From assembly GCA_017556705.1 (NCBI GenBank), contig JAFYMG010000001.1, positions 62,001 to 126,000 of the forward strand: DNA of 64,000 nucleotides. Reading direction: 5' to 3'. Shown one piece after another: positions 49,038 through 56,213 of the stretch. The notes under the pieces were generated by a model. The model worked only from the letters and a program-made list of their open reading frames with translations, was not told the DNA's origin and searched no databases. The DNA comes from Paludibacteraceae bacterium (GTDB lineage: Bacteria > Bacteroidota > Bacteroidia > Bacteroidales > Paludibacteraceae). A program made the translations under genes and the position numbers. Numbering within the stretch: the stretch's first letter is position 1; every line of letters starts with the position of its first letter.

Positions 49038-50018
49038 TTGAAAAAAGTGATAAAATTAGATAAGCTAAAAATAGTAACAAATGAAAATTATATAATAGAT
49101 ATAGACCCCAATATATTTACAACTATAATCAAAAATGGTCAAATAGTAGAATATAGGTATGAGCAACAAGTCCCCTATTTGTTATACATAGAAAAAGACA
49201 TTGTTAAACAAGAATTAGTCATTGAATTTTCGGGCAAGATATTGGAAGATAAATACCCATTGCTTATAAACAAAGATACGATTAAAATATGTTTAGATAA
49301 CATCAATAAGTTAGCTATCTGTCATATCAATGTTCCAGAGGTACTGCAAAATTCAGTTGTAGTCAAGGCGGACGTTTCACATGATATTTGCTGCGGTAGT
49401 TACCAGCAACTTATAAGTACCTTAAAAACATCTGTTAAGAACCATAACAAATACCTATCACGGGTCATTCATGGCACATTTGTAATAGAAAAGAATGTTG
49501 TTAGTAGAAGTAGGAAAGTGCGCATGACCATATATGACAAAGCAGCAGAGATGCAACTCAAAGCCAATCAAGAGTATCTTGACCGATTAAGTAACAGGGA
49601 TGAGTTGGCAGAATATTTCAAAGATAGAGTTCGGTTTGAACTCAATCTCAATTCGATGGAACAGATACGAAAACACCTCAATATCCATGATACGATGTTA
49701 TACAATGTATTACATGCTGAAGCCAATCCAATAGTAGAGTTTATAGATAAAGCATTTGTATTAGAAGACCCAGCGCCAATAGATATGAAGTTACGAGATA
49801 TAGAGAGGTTGGCTTTGTTGGAAAGCGTAGATAGAGATGTAACCAAACTTGAAATGATAGTGCGTAAGCATAGCTCGCCAAAATCACACATCAGCCAACT
49901 CATGCAACCATATCGCAACCTACTAAAGACCATAGAACAAAAGGGCGAGAACTATCTACTATCCATTCGTAATGTATTATTAGTAGAGATATTTTTAGCC
50001 TTTATTGTATCAATATAA
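49038..50018 (+). CDS. Phage/plasmid replication protein, pII/X (rolling-circle) family
   Basis: 326 residues. The start is TTG 49038, fixed by a strong Shine-Dalgarno AAGGAGAG at 49022-49029, unlike the SD-poor host genes. 'VVVKADVSHDI', 'VSRSRKVRMTIYDKAAEMQL' and 'FKDRVRFELNLNSMEQIRKHL' follow the pattern of the gpII/gpX replication initiators of filamentous phages and related plasmids (D-rich strand, YDK, then RFEL). These nick one strand and start rolling-circle replication. It suggests that the element can replicate after excision. The family call rests on motifs only. Confidence 0.7.
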   Translation: MKKVIKLDKLKIVTNENYIIDIDPNIFTTIIKNGQIVEYRYEQQVPYLLYIEKDIVKQELVIEFSGKILEDKYPLLINKDTIKICLDNINKLAICHINVPEVLQNSVVVKADVSHDICCGSYQQLISTLKTSVKNHNKYLSRVIHGTFVIEKNVVSRSRKVRMTIYDKAAEMQLKANQEYLDRLSNRDELAEYFKDRVRFELNLNSMEQIRKHLNIHDTMLYNVLHAEANPIVEFIDKAFVLEDPAPIDMKLRDIERLALLESVDRDVTKLEMIVRKHSSPKSHISQLMQPYRNLLKTIEQKGENYLLSIRNVLLVEIFLAFIVSI

Positions 50019-50104
50019 ATATGATACTTTTTAATCTTATAATAGTATAGAAATACCAAGTAATAGTGTATGATAATAACCTAAAAGATTGTTTTCATAC
50101 ATTA

Positions 50105-50410
50105 TTACCAAGGGATATCCAGTAATGTTTTCTTATATTCTTTTTCCAATTCTTCAATTGAATTAAAGCGTATAAGCTCATTCCCTATATATGCAATGCC
50201 ATCTACTCTCCTGCTTTCACGAAATAGATTTGCAACAGGGACTTCCAGCGCATCAGCAATTTTAATGATAGTGTCAAGTTGGGGGTTGCCATGCAGGGCT
50301 CGAGCCAGACTTGCAGGTTTAATACCAATCTTCTTTGCTAACTCCGCCTTGCTAATGTCTCGTTCTTCACAATAGAATTTGACATTTCGTGCAAAATCAT
50401 GTATAGTCAT
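50105..50410 (-). CDS. XRE family HTH repressor
   Basis: 101 residues from ATG 50410, where 'TIHDFARNVKFYCEERDISK' begins; the longer frame to 50488 would run through its own promoter. The HTH is 'ISKAELAKKIGIKPASLARAL'. The C-terminal part 'VDGIAYIGNELIRFNSIEEL' is short. It is divergent from the resolvase gene, so it may govern both promoters in the 190-base gap, as phage-type repressors do. Confidence 0.85.
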   Translation of the reverse strand: MTIHDFARNVKFYCEERDISKAELAKKIGIKPASLARALHGNPQLDTIIKIADALEVPVANLFRESRRVDGIAYIGNELIRFNSIEELEKEYKKTLLDIPW

Positions 50411-50426
50411 AATATCAAAATTTTTG

Positions 50427-50434
50427 CAAAGGTA
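50427..50434 (-). promoter_or_regulatory. -7 box of the XRE gene
   Basis: TACCTTTG on the minus strand, 17 bases before the ATG. Confidence 0.72.
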
Positions 50435-50526
50435 ATCAAAATAAATCAAACCAACAAGAAAAATTTGATTAAATTCTAATAAAATCATATTTTATTTACT
50501 TAAATTCTAATTTTATTGCATAAAAA

Positions 50527-50558
50527 TTTGCATATGTAATTAACTTTTAGTATCTTTG
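50527..50558 (+). promoter_or_regulatory. Promoter for the resolvase gene
   Basis: -33 TTTG (50527-50530), a 20-base spacer, and -7 TATCTTTG (50551-50558). Confidence 0.8.
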
Positions 50559-50600
50559 CAGTGTTTTTAATTTACATTATACGTTAATTGATAAATCAAA

Positions 50601-51224
50601 ATGAAGAAGGTTTGTATTTACGCAAGAGTTAGCACCCAAGGACAGGACTATCAACGTCAGTTAAGTGAATTACGAGAGTACGCAAGTCGCATGAACTACG
50701 AAGTTGTGAAAGAGTTCAGCGAAAAGATAAGTGGAGCAAAATCGGTGGCAGAACGTCAAGCATTGACCGAATTATTGGACTACGCTGCGGCAAATCGCAT
50801 TGACAAACTGCTTGTGTATGAGTGTTCAAGAATTAGTCGTAGAGCGATTGATTTTCTTCAGGTAATAGAACAACTCACGCAAATGAAAGTGAGCGTATAT
50901 ATCCTTCAAAATGGGTTAGAGACGCTTATGGCTGATGGTTCTGTAAACCCCATAGCCCAGTTGGTTCTTGGTATAATTGGTCAATTTAATTCGATGGAAC
51001 GAAGTCTAATTCGTAGTCGTATGTCCAGTGGTTACCAACATTTCCGCAGCAATGGTGGTAAAGTGGGTAGAAAAGAGGGGTACAAGAAGTCTAATGAGCA
51101 AATGAAAGAGCAATATAGCAAAGAATTATCCTTGCTCAAAAAAGGGTTGTCGCTGCGGAACATACAAGCCATAACAGGTACCAGTGTCAATACACTTCGA
51201 AAACTAAAAGTCATTATATCTTGA
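50601..51224 (+). CDS. Small serine recombinase (resolvase/invertase family)
   Basis: 207 residues. The catalytic Ser is in 'CIYARVSTQGQDYQRQL' (Ser11), with 'LLVYECSRISRRAIDFLQVIE' and 'GIIGQFNSMERSLIRSRM' (E helix) behind it and a C-terminal HTH ('KGLSLRNIQAITGTSVNTLRK'). Such proteins resolve multimers or invert DNA. It has its own promoter and lies between the repressor and the large recombinase. In a replicating circular form it could resolve dimers. Possible crossover sites would be the dyads at 51365-51400. Confidence 0.92.
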   Translation: MKKVCIYARVSTQGQDYQRQLSELREYASRMNYEVVKEFSEKISGAKSVAERQALTELLDYAAANRIDKLLVYECSRISRRAIDFLQVIEQLTQMKVSVYILQNGLETLMADGSVNPIAQLVLGIIGQFNSMERSLIRSRMSSGYQHFRSNGGKVGRKEGYKKSNEQMKEQYSKELSLLKKGLSLRNIQAITGTSVNTLRKLKVIIS

Positions 51225-51233
51225 CATTTTAAT

Positions 51234-51409
51234 AAAAAATTGTATATTTGTTATAAAAGGATGTTTCTATGTAACAGATATACGATTTTGTTTTAAGCAT
51301 TAGTCTGCTTTGGCGGCAGTAAAAGTCTTTCAAAAGAATACGAAAGAGCCTAAAAGACGAATAAGCGGTATCGAATACCGCACCCGTGAGGGGAAATTTT
51401 CCGAAAAGG
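51234..51409 (+). promoter_or_regulatory. Leader region before the recombinase operon with dyads
   Basis: A -7-like TATATTTG (51243-51250) preceded by TTGACA-like bases, then about 150 bases of leader. It ends in GCGGTAT-CGA-ATACCGC (51365-51381), CCC-GTGA-GGGG and GGAAATTTTCC. These could be a structured leader or recombinase binding sites. No frame was recognised. Confidence 0.5.
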
Positions 51410-51589
51410 ATGTTAGATATAAAAAAGTACAAAGAAGATTTTGATAAGTTAGGTATATATGACGAACAAGAACAATTGGAAATATTAAACTCATTATTGC
51501 AACTTGCAATTATAACACAAAATAACTACAACAATATATATCAAGATAGTGATGACAAAGCCAATAGTACCATACAACAAGTTAGATAA
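51410..51589 (+). CDS. Small protein upstream of the large recombinase (59 residues)
   Basis: From ATG 51410 (AAAAGG just before it) the frame gives 'LDIKKYKEDFDKLGIYDEQE' and on to 'QLAIITQNNYNNIYQD', helical and acidic, ending 38 bases inside the recombinase gene in another frame. Small proteins in this place are common before large serine recombinases in Bacteroidota; a part in recombination direction is possible but not shown by sequence. Confidence 0.6.
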   Translation: MLDIKKYKEDFDKLGIYDEQEQLEILNSLLQLAIITQNNYNNIYQDSDDKANSTIQQVR

Positions 51590-53195
51590 GAGAGTAGCAG
51601 CACTATGGACACGAGTGTCAAGCCAAGACCAATTCAATAAGAACTGCTCATTAGAAACGCAACGAGAAATATGCGAGAGATATGCTCAAGCACATAACAT
51701 AACCATCAAAGAGTATTTTGGTGGTACATTTGAAAGTGCTAAAAGCGAAGGTAAATTATATCAAGAAATGATAAATAAAGTGGCTCGTGATAGAGAGATA
51801 AATGTTATACTTGTTCATTCCTTTGATAGGTTTAGTCGTGCAGGAGATGAAGCCATTGCCACCAAAGCATATCTTAAATCAAAAGGGATATACGTAGTAT
51901 CGGCAACACAAGCTACCGATCCAGACACCGCAGCGGGCGAGTTAATGGAAAATTTGCTATTCCTATTCAATAAGTTTGAGAATCAAATGCGTCGTTCTAA
52001 AACCTATGGTGGCACTATTGCAAGCCTTCAGCGTGGAGATTATTGTTTGCCTTGTCCACTTGGATATAACCGACACAAAGATGGCAAGAAATTGGTAATG
52101 GAAATCAACGATGATGGGCGTATTTTACGCAATGCTTGGGCATGGAGAGCGCAAGGAATAAACGAGATAGATATATGTCATAAACTCAATGCTATGGGCT
52201 TAAATGTCAAATATAAACGTCTCAACCAAATACTGAAGAATCCTATTTATTGTGGATATATTGTACACGATAAGCTAGAGGGTGGTCGGGTCAAAGGAAA
52301 CTTTGAACCACTAATAGATGAAGAAACTTTCAATATTGCAAATGGATTTGGACATGTAGGATATGTCAAACAGAAAGTAAATGAACTATATCCACTCTGC
52401 GGTCATGTGAGATGCGCTGATTGTGGTTGCAAATTAACTGCGTATGAAGCGAAGAAGAAACATATACACTACTACAAATGCAGTACCAAACATTGCAAGA
52501 ACAATAAAAGTCTCAAGATTATGCACATGCTATATACGGAGTTCCTCAAAAGATTTCAACTTAAACCCGAATTAGTCCCATTGTTTCAAAAAGTCATAAA
52601 GTTGGAATTAGGACATTTCAATGAGGAGCAAGACAAGGAAATAAAAACTATCAAGGCAAATAAAACCGAGGTAGAAAATAAGATAAAGAAAGTACAAGTT
52701 AGATGGGGATTAGGAGAGATAAGTCAAGATATTTATGATACTACTATCGGAACATTACAAACAGAACTATACAAAATCAACACTCAGTTGAATAGTTATT
52801 CTAAAAAGTTGTCGAACCTTGATAATATAGCACATAGTGTTAGTGTTATTGCCTCAAAATTAGGGAGTTTATGGGAAAATAGCAATTACGAAGATAGGGT
52901 TAAACTACAAAATTTGCTATTCCCTGAAGGGATTTTGTGGGATAAGGTTAAAGAAAATTATCGAACCATGAAAATCAACAAGGTGTTTGAAGTAATATCC
53001 TTATTACCAAATATTTACAATGATAAAAAAGAAAGAAACGATAATGAAAGTGCTTCATTATCGCCTCAAGTGGAGATAGCGGGATTCGAACCCGCGTCCA
53101 AACAAGGAACCAATATGCTTTCTACACGCTTATCTTGGCCTTCATTTTCGAGCAATAGCAAGACCCAAGCCACCAACCATTGCCTTATCTGCTAA
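51552..53195 (+). CDS. Large serine recombinase (integrase), C-terminus supplied by host ssrA
   Basis: 547 residues from ATG 51552 (GTG 51549 also possible). The resolvase domain has 'ALWTRVSSQDQFNKN' (catalytic Ser23), then 'ILVHSFDRFSRAGDEA'; a recombinase domain ('CLPCPLGYNRHKDGKK', 'LNQILKNPIYCGY'), a zinc ribbon ('CGHVRCADCGCKLT...YYKCSTKHC') and a coiled coil (~360-430) follow. It integrates and excises the element. From residue 507 on the frame runs into the antisense strand of the tmRNA ('VEIAGFEPASKQGTNMLSTR'), so the last 41 residues are host-derived. In the circle, the frame would continue at 47028 and end at 47110. Confidence 0.92.
   Translation: MTKPIVPYNKLDKRVAALWTRVSSQDQFNKNCSLETQREICERYAQAHNITIKEYFGGTFESAKSEGKLYQEMINKVARDREINVILVHSFDRFSRAGDEAIATKAYLKSKGIYVVSATQATDPDTAAGELMENLLFLFNKFENQMRRSKTYGGTIASLQRGDYCLPCPLGYNRHKDGKKLVMEINDDGRILRNAWAWRAQGINEIDICHKLNAMGLNVKYKRLNQILKNPIYCGYIVHDKLEGGRVKGNFEPLIDEETFNIANGFGHVGYVKQKVNELYPLCGHVRCADCGCKLTAYEAKKKHIHYYKCSTKHCKNNKSLKIMHMLYTEFLKRFQLKPELVPLFQKVIKLELGHFNEEQDKEIKTIKANKTEVENKIKKVQVRWGLGEISQDIYDTTIGTLQTELYKINTQLNSYSKKLSNLDNIAHSVSVIASKLGSLWENSNYEDRVKLQNLLFPEGILWDKVKENYRTMKINKVFEVISLLPNIYNDKKERNDNESASLSPQVEIAGFEPASKQGTNMLSTRLSWPSFSSNSKTQATNHCLIC
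53069..53076 (+). other. Right attachment site core (attR) at the tmRNA 3' end
   Basis: AGTGGAGA; its last five bases form the end of the tmRNA acceptor stem. Identical to 47020-47027. Confidence 0.65.
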
Positions 53196-53459
53196 AATCT
53201 CATTTCTGCATCGCAGCCTACAGAAACCAGCCCTGATATTTCCGCACCGCTTGATCCTATCAGCCTCTGGGCGTTGGCTTGGAGCGATGTCTCGGTTCAG
53301 CACCTTGTGCCGAAACTAGGCGAATCTACTATACTTCGATTACGCAGCGAGAGCTACAGTATTGTTGCCAGCTATAATGGCGAACCCGATTAACGAGCGG
53401 TATTCATGCTCGGCGTGCTTACATACCTGTTCTACCTGCTGTCAAAACCAAATATCCCC
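53072..53459 (-). ncRNA. ssrA: tmRNA (SsrA)
   Basis: Transfer-messenger RNA that rescues stalled ribosomes. The 5' end GGGGATATTTGGTTTTGACA and the 3' end with GGGTTCGAATCCCGC-TATCTCC form the tRNA-like part; the acceptor stem pairs GGGGATA with TATCTCC (one G-T pair). The tag frame is at 53340-53369 and reads GNNTVALAA-stop, close to the GETNYALAA-type tags of Bacteroides. CCA is not encoded. Its natural terminator is not adjacent: the element inserted at the 3' end. The promoter is at 53479-53510. Confidence 0.95.
53340..53369 (-). other. tmRNA tag reading frame
   Basis: GGC AAC AAT ACT GTA GCT CTC GCT GCG TAA, giving GNNTVALAA. The ALAA end is the ClpXP/ClpAP signal. The exact resume codon (GGC, or GCT before it) is inferred from family practice. 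Confidence 0.8.
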
Positions 53460-53478
53460 ATAAAACAGATTTGCGCTG

Positions 53479-53510
53479 CAAAGGTAGTATAATTTGTTGA
53501 ATTGTGCAAA
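53479..53510 (-). promoter_or_regulatory. tmRNA promoter
   Basis: -7 TACCTTTG (53479-53486 on the minus strand), a 20-base spacer, and -33 TTTG (53507-53510). Confidence 0.82.
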
Positions 53511-53561
53511 TATAATTCCAAATAAATTTTACTTTCTCGCAATTAGTACCATATATAATAA

Positions 53562-53592
53562 CTACCCTTGCGCAAAAGTAGCGCAAGGGTAG
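53562..53592. terminator. 12-bp perfect hairpin downstream of the glycogen operon
   Basis: CTACCCTTGCGC / GCGCAAGGGTAG with loop AAAAGTA, 29 bases beyond the GH57 stop. The T-run is weak, so it may act as a transcript-end stabiliser. The stem contains the string CTACCCTTGCGCAA, reminiscent of the -7 box surroundings. Confidence 0.6.
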
Positions 53593-53620
53593 CGGTATTC
53601 AAAAGCAAGCCCTTCGCTTG

Positions 53621-54922
53621 TTACTCCTTCTTGGTGGTTTTCTTAGCGCAAGGTTTTTTCTTTGCCTCTTTGAGCTGTTTTTCCAATTTCTCAATTTCCT
53701 TCTCTTGATTTTGGATGGTCTTAAGCAATTCATTCAACTCCTCATTCTCAATCGTAGTTGGATATTGCTCGTCTACTCGTTGGAGGAAATCAGAAAGGAT
53801 GTTCATATAATTGATAAACGCATCGTACGCTGACTCATAGTGCGTCGCACCTTGATCAATATGGTTCATATAGTGCAAGTAATTCACGTCTTGCAGCAAG
53901 CGCCAATCGTGCTTCAGTTGCTTGTCTTGGCAAAGATGTACACGTTCAGCTACCGCAAACAATTTCTGCACAGCCTCGTTTTGCAAATCATTTCCTGTGT
54001 AAATACTCAAGTCCTTAGCCTCACCTGCCCATGTGATAGGATATGGAGCTACCACCACATCATTTGCGGCAAACTTCTTCGCTGCTTCAGATGGAGTCAT
54101 AAAGCCTAAGTCATTTTCCAATGCAAAGTATGGCAATGCCTTCAAGAAATCAAAGATACCAGTCAATGCATGATGACGAACACCAAAGGTCTCTGCACCT
54201 ACCCAAATATTTACCACTTGCTCTTCCTCTGGCAAAGCAGCTAATTGCAGAGCGTATTTCTCCGCATCCATTGGATAGTTATGCCAATTAGGGTCTGCAA
54301 AATGGAATGCCAACTCATCACTTACATTCGCATTGCGCAACAACATCTTCATCTTTGGAGCAGAAGCACTACTATACACATAGTTAGGACTCTTCCAACT
54401 CAATACATGTTTTGCACCCTCTGTCATCACAGTCTTATACCCTTGTTGGTACAAAGAAATTGCGATTTCATCGGAATAAACCAACTCTGTATTGCAAATA
54501 GTTGTGGATTGTTGACCAAAGAGTTCCTTCACCATTGCTTGTTGCAATTGCAATTGCTCAGCAGCTTCAGTCTCGCTGTACACAGTAGCCAACGATTGGC
54601 TATATGGTGTAGCTACAAACTCCACACACCCTGTCTCCGCCAACTCCTTCAGCACATCAATCATCTCAGGAGCAAACTGTTGGAACATCTCCAACATCAC
54701 ACCCGACACACTCAATGCACAATGGAAACGACCTTTAGACAGACGAATCATCTCTGTTATGGTCTTGCAAAGTGGCATGTAAGAGGTATTGATCAACCAT
54801 TCTACATGCTCTTCAGTTTGCATGTCATCATAATAATAATGATCTTGACCAATCTCAAAAAAACGATAACGCTTCATCCTATAAGGAGCGTGCATCTGAA
54901 AACAAAAACAAATATTTTTCAT
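53621..54922 (-). CDS. GH57 alpha-amylase-type glycoside hydrolase
   Basis: 433 residues from ATG 54922 ('KNICFCFQMHAPYRMKRY' starts there); the frame runs further back without a signal. 'CFQMHAPYR' (His near residue 10) opens the GH57 (beta/alpha)7 barrel and 'STTICNTELVYSDEIA' carries the nucleophile Glu. A Lys/Glu coiled-coil tail ('NQEKEIEKLEKQLKEAKKK') ends it. It acts on cytoplasmic alpha-glucans, here glycogen, as the next genes upstream are a GT4 synthase and a debranching enzyme. The same trio is known in Bacteroides. Confidence 0.9.
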   Translation of the reverse strand: MKNICFCFQMHAPYRMKRYRFFEIGQDHYYYDDMQTEEHVEWLINTSYMPLCKTITEMIRLSKGRFHCALSVSGVMLEMFQQFAPEMIDVLKELAETGCVEFVATPYSQSLATVYSETEAAEQLQLQQAMVKELFGQQSTTICNTELVYSDEIAISLYQQGYKTVMTEGAKHVLSWKSPNYVYSSASAPKMKMLLRNANVSDELAFHFADPNWHNYPMDAEKYALQLAALPEEEQVVNIWVGAETFGVRHHALTGIFDFLKALPYFALENDLGFMTPSEAAKKFAANDVVVAPYPITWAGEAKDLSIYTGNDLQNEAVQKLFAVAERVHLCQDKQLKHDWRLLQDVNYLHYMNHIDQGATHYESAYDAFINYMNILSDFLQRVDEQYPTTIENEELNELLKTIQNQEKEIEKLEKQLKEAKKKPCAKKTTKKE

Positions 54923-54956
54923 GACTTTAAATATATTTACTGATTGATAATTGATT

Positions 54957-56213
54957 TTAATGATATAGCACCATATCATAGATACGACGCACCTTCAATC
55001 CAGCGTCATACCACTTGATATTATTTACCTCATCGCGACCAAGTTCGTTGAGCGACTTGTACATGGCAGGGTATTTAACTATGGCATAAATAGCATCCGC
55101 CATTGCATCAATATCCCAATAATCGGTCTTGATGGCATGCGAAAGAATCTCCGCACAACCCGATTGATGTGAGATAATAGATGGGCAGCCCACCTGCATT
55201 GCCTCCAGCGGAGAGATACCAAATGGCTCACTCACACTAGGCATGATGTATACATCCGAATCTGCCAATACCTCTTGCACTTGACGACCACGCATAAAAC
55301 CTGGGAAGTGGAACTTATCCGCAATACCGCGTTGGGCAACAAGATCAATCATCTTGTTCATCATATCGCCACTACCAGCCATCACAAAACGCACACCGTC
55401 AGTCTTTGCTAACACACGGGCAGCAGCTTCCACAAAGTACTCTGGACCTTTCTGCATAGTAATACGACCGAGGAAAGTTACCAACTTATCTTTGCGCTCA
55501 TGCTTCACGAATTCATCGGGATTAGCCAATGGTTCTACTGCATTATGCACGGTGCTTACCTTGCTTGGATCTTGACCATATTTCTCTATCACCGTGCGAC
55601 GAGTAAGTTCGCTCACACACATGATATGATCGGCCTCATCCATACCTCTACGCTCAATGGCATATACAGTTGGGTTTACATTCCCACGACTGCGGTCAAA
55701 ATCTGTAGCATGCACGTGGATCACCAATGGCTTGCCCGAGATCTGCTTTGCGAACACGCCTGCAGGGTAGGTCAACCAGTCATGGCTATGGATAATATCA
55801 AAATCCAATGCAGATGCCAACACACTGGCCACTGCCTCATAATTACCAATTTCCTCAAGCAAGTTATCTGGATAACGACCCGAGAACCCTACGCAACCCA
55901 AATCATCCGTACCAATGCGCGAATAATCATAGCGGATATTGTTGCGCAAGTGATAATATTCTTCAGGCGACATTTTGCCTTCCATACGTTGGCGTACATA
56001 ATCGTAGTCATTCTCCTTCCAAACCACTGGCACACTGTTTGCACCAATGATACGCAAGAATGACTGATCTTCATCGCCCCAAGGCTTAGGAATAACGAAA
56101 GTTATCTCCATATCTTCCTGTTGCGCCATACCACGAGTTAATCCATAACTCGCTGTTCCTAAACCACCAAGAATATGAGGGGGAAACTCCCAACCGAACA
56201 TCAATGCTTTCAT
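54957..56213 (-). CDS. GT4/GT-B glycosyltransferase of the glycogen operon (glycogen synthase-like)
   Basis: 418 residues. 'LMFGWEFPPHILGGLGTASYG' is the starch/glycogen synthase-like N-terminal loop, 'IIHSHDWLTYPAGVFAK' and 'ATDFDRSRG' follow, and the C-domain has 'VTFLGRITMQKGPEYFVEAA' and 'PSVSEPFGISPLEAMQVG' (donor-binding E-x7-E). It extends alpha-1,4-glucan from a sugar nucleotide. Its ATG overlaps the stop of the debranching gene (ATGA), and GH57 follows. Confidence 0.88.
   Translation of the reverse strand: MKALMFGWEFPPHILGGLGTASYGLTRGMAQQEDMEITFVIPKPWGDEDQSFLRIIGANSVPVVWKENDYDYVRQRMEGKMSPEEYYHLRNNIRYDYSRIGTDDLGCVGFSGRYPDNLLEEIGNYEAVASVLASALDFDIIHSHDWLTYPAGVFAKQISGKPLVIHVHATDFDRSRGNVNPTVYAIERRGMDEADHIMCVSELTRRTVIEKYGQDPSKVSTVHNAVEPLANPDEFVKHERKDKLVTFLGRITMQKGPEYFVEAAARVLAKTDGVRFVMAGSGDMMNKMIDLVAQRGIADKFHFPGFMRGRQVQEVLADSDVYIMPSVSEPFGISPLEAMQVGCPSIISHQSGCAEILSHAIKTDYWDIDAMADAIYAIVKYPAMYKSLNELGRDEVNNIKWYDAGLKVRRIYDMVLYH

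Larger units (their letters stand above)
47020..53076. mobile_element. Integrated ~6 kb element in the 3' end of the tmRNA gene
   Basis: The octamer AGTGGAGA is found at 47020-47027 and 53069-53076, the latter at the very 3' end of ssrA. Between them the DNA is visibly AT-richer than the flanks and carries a large serine recombinase, a small serine resolvase, an XRE regulator, a rolling-circle-type replication protein, a glycosyltransferase and a structured region. Joining the two copies of the octamer restores a continuous recombinase frame that ends at 47110, and puts the tmRNA 3' end next to the terminator at 46982-47017. The boundaries are inferred from these two facts together. Confidence 0.75.
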
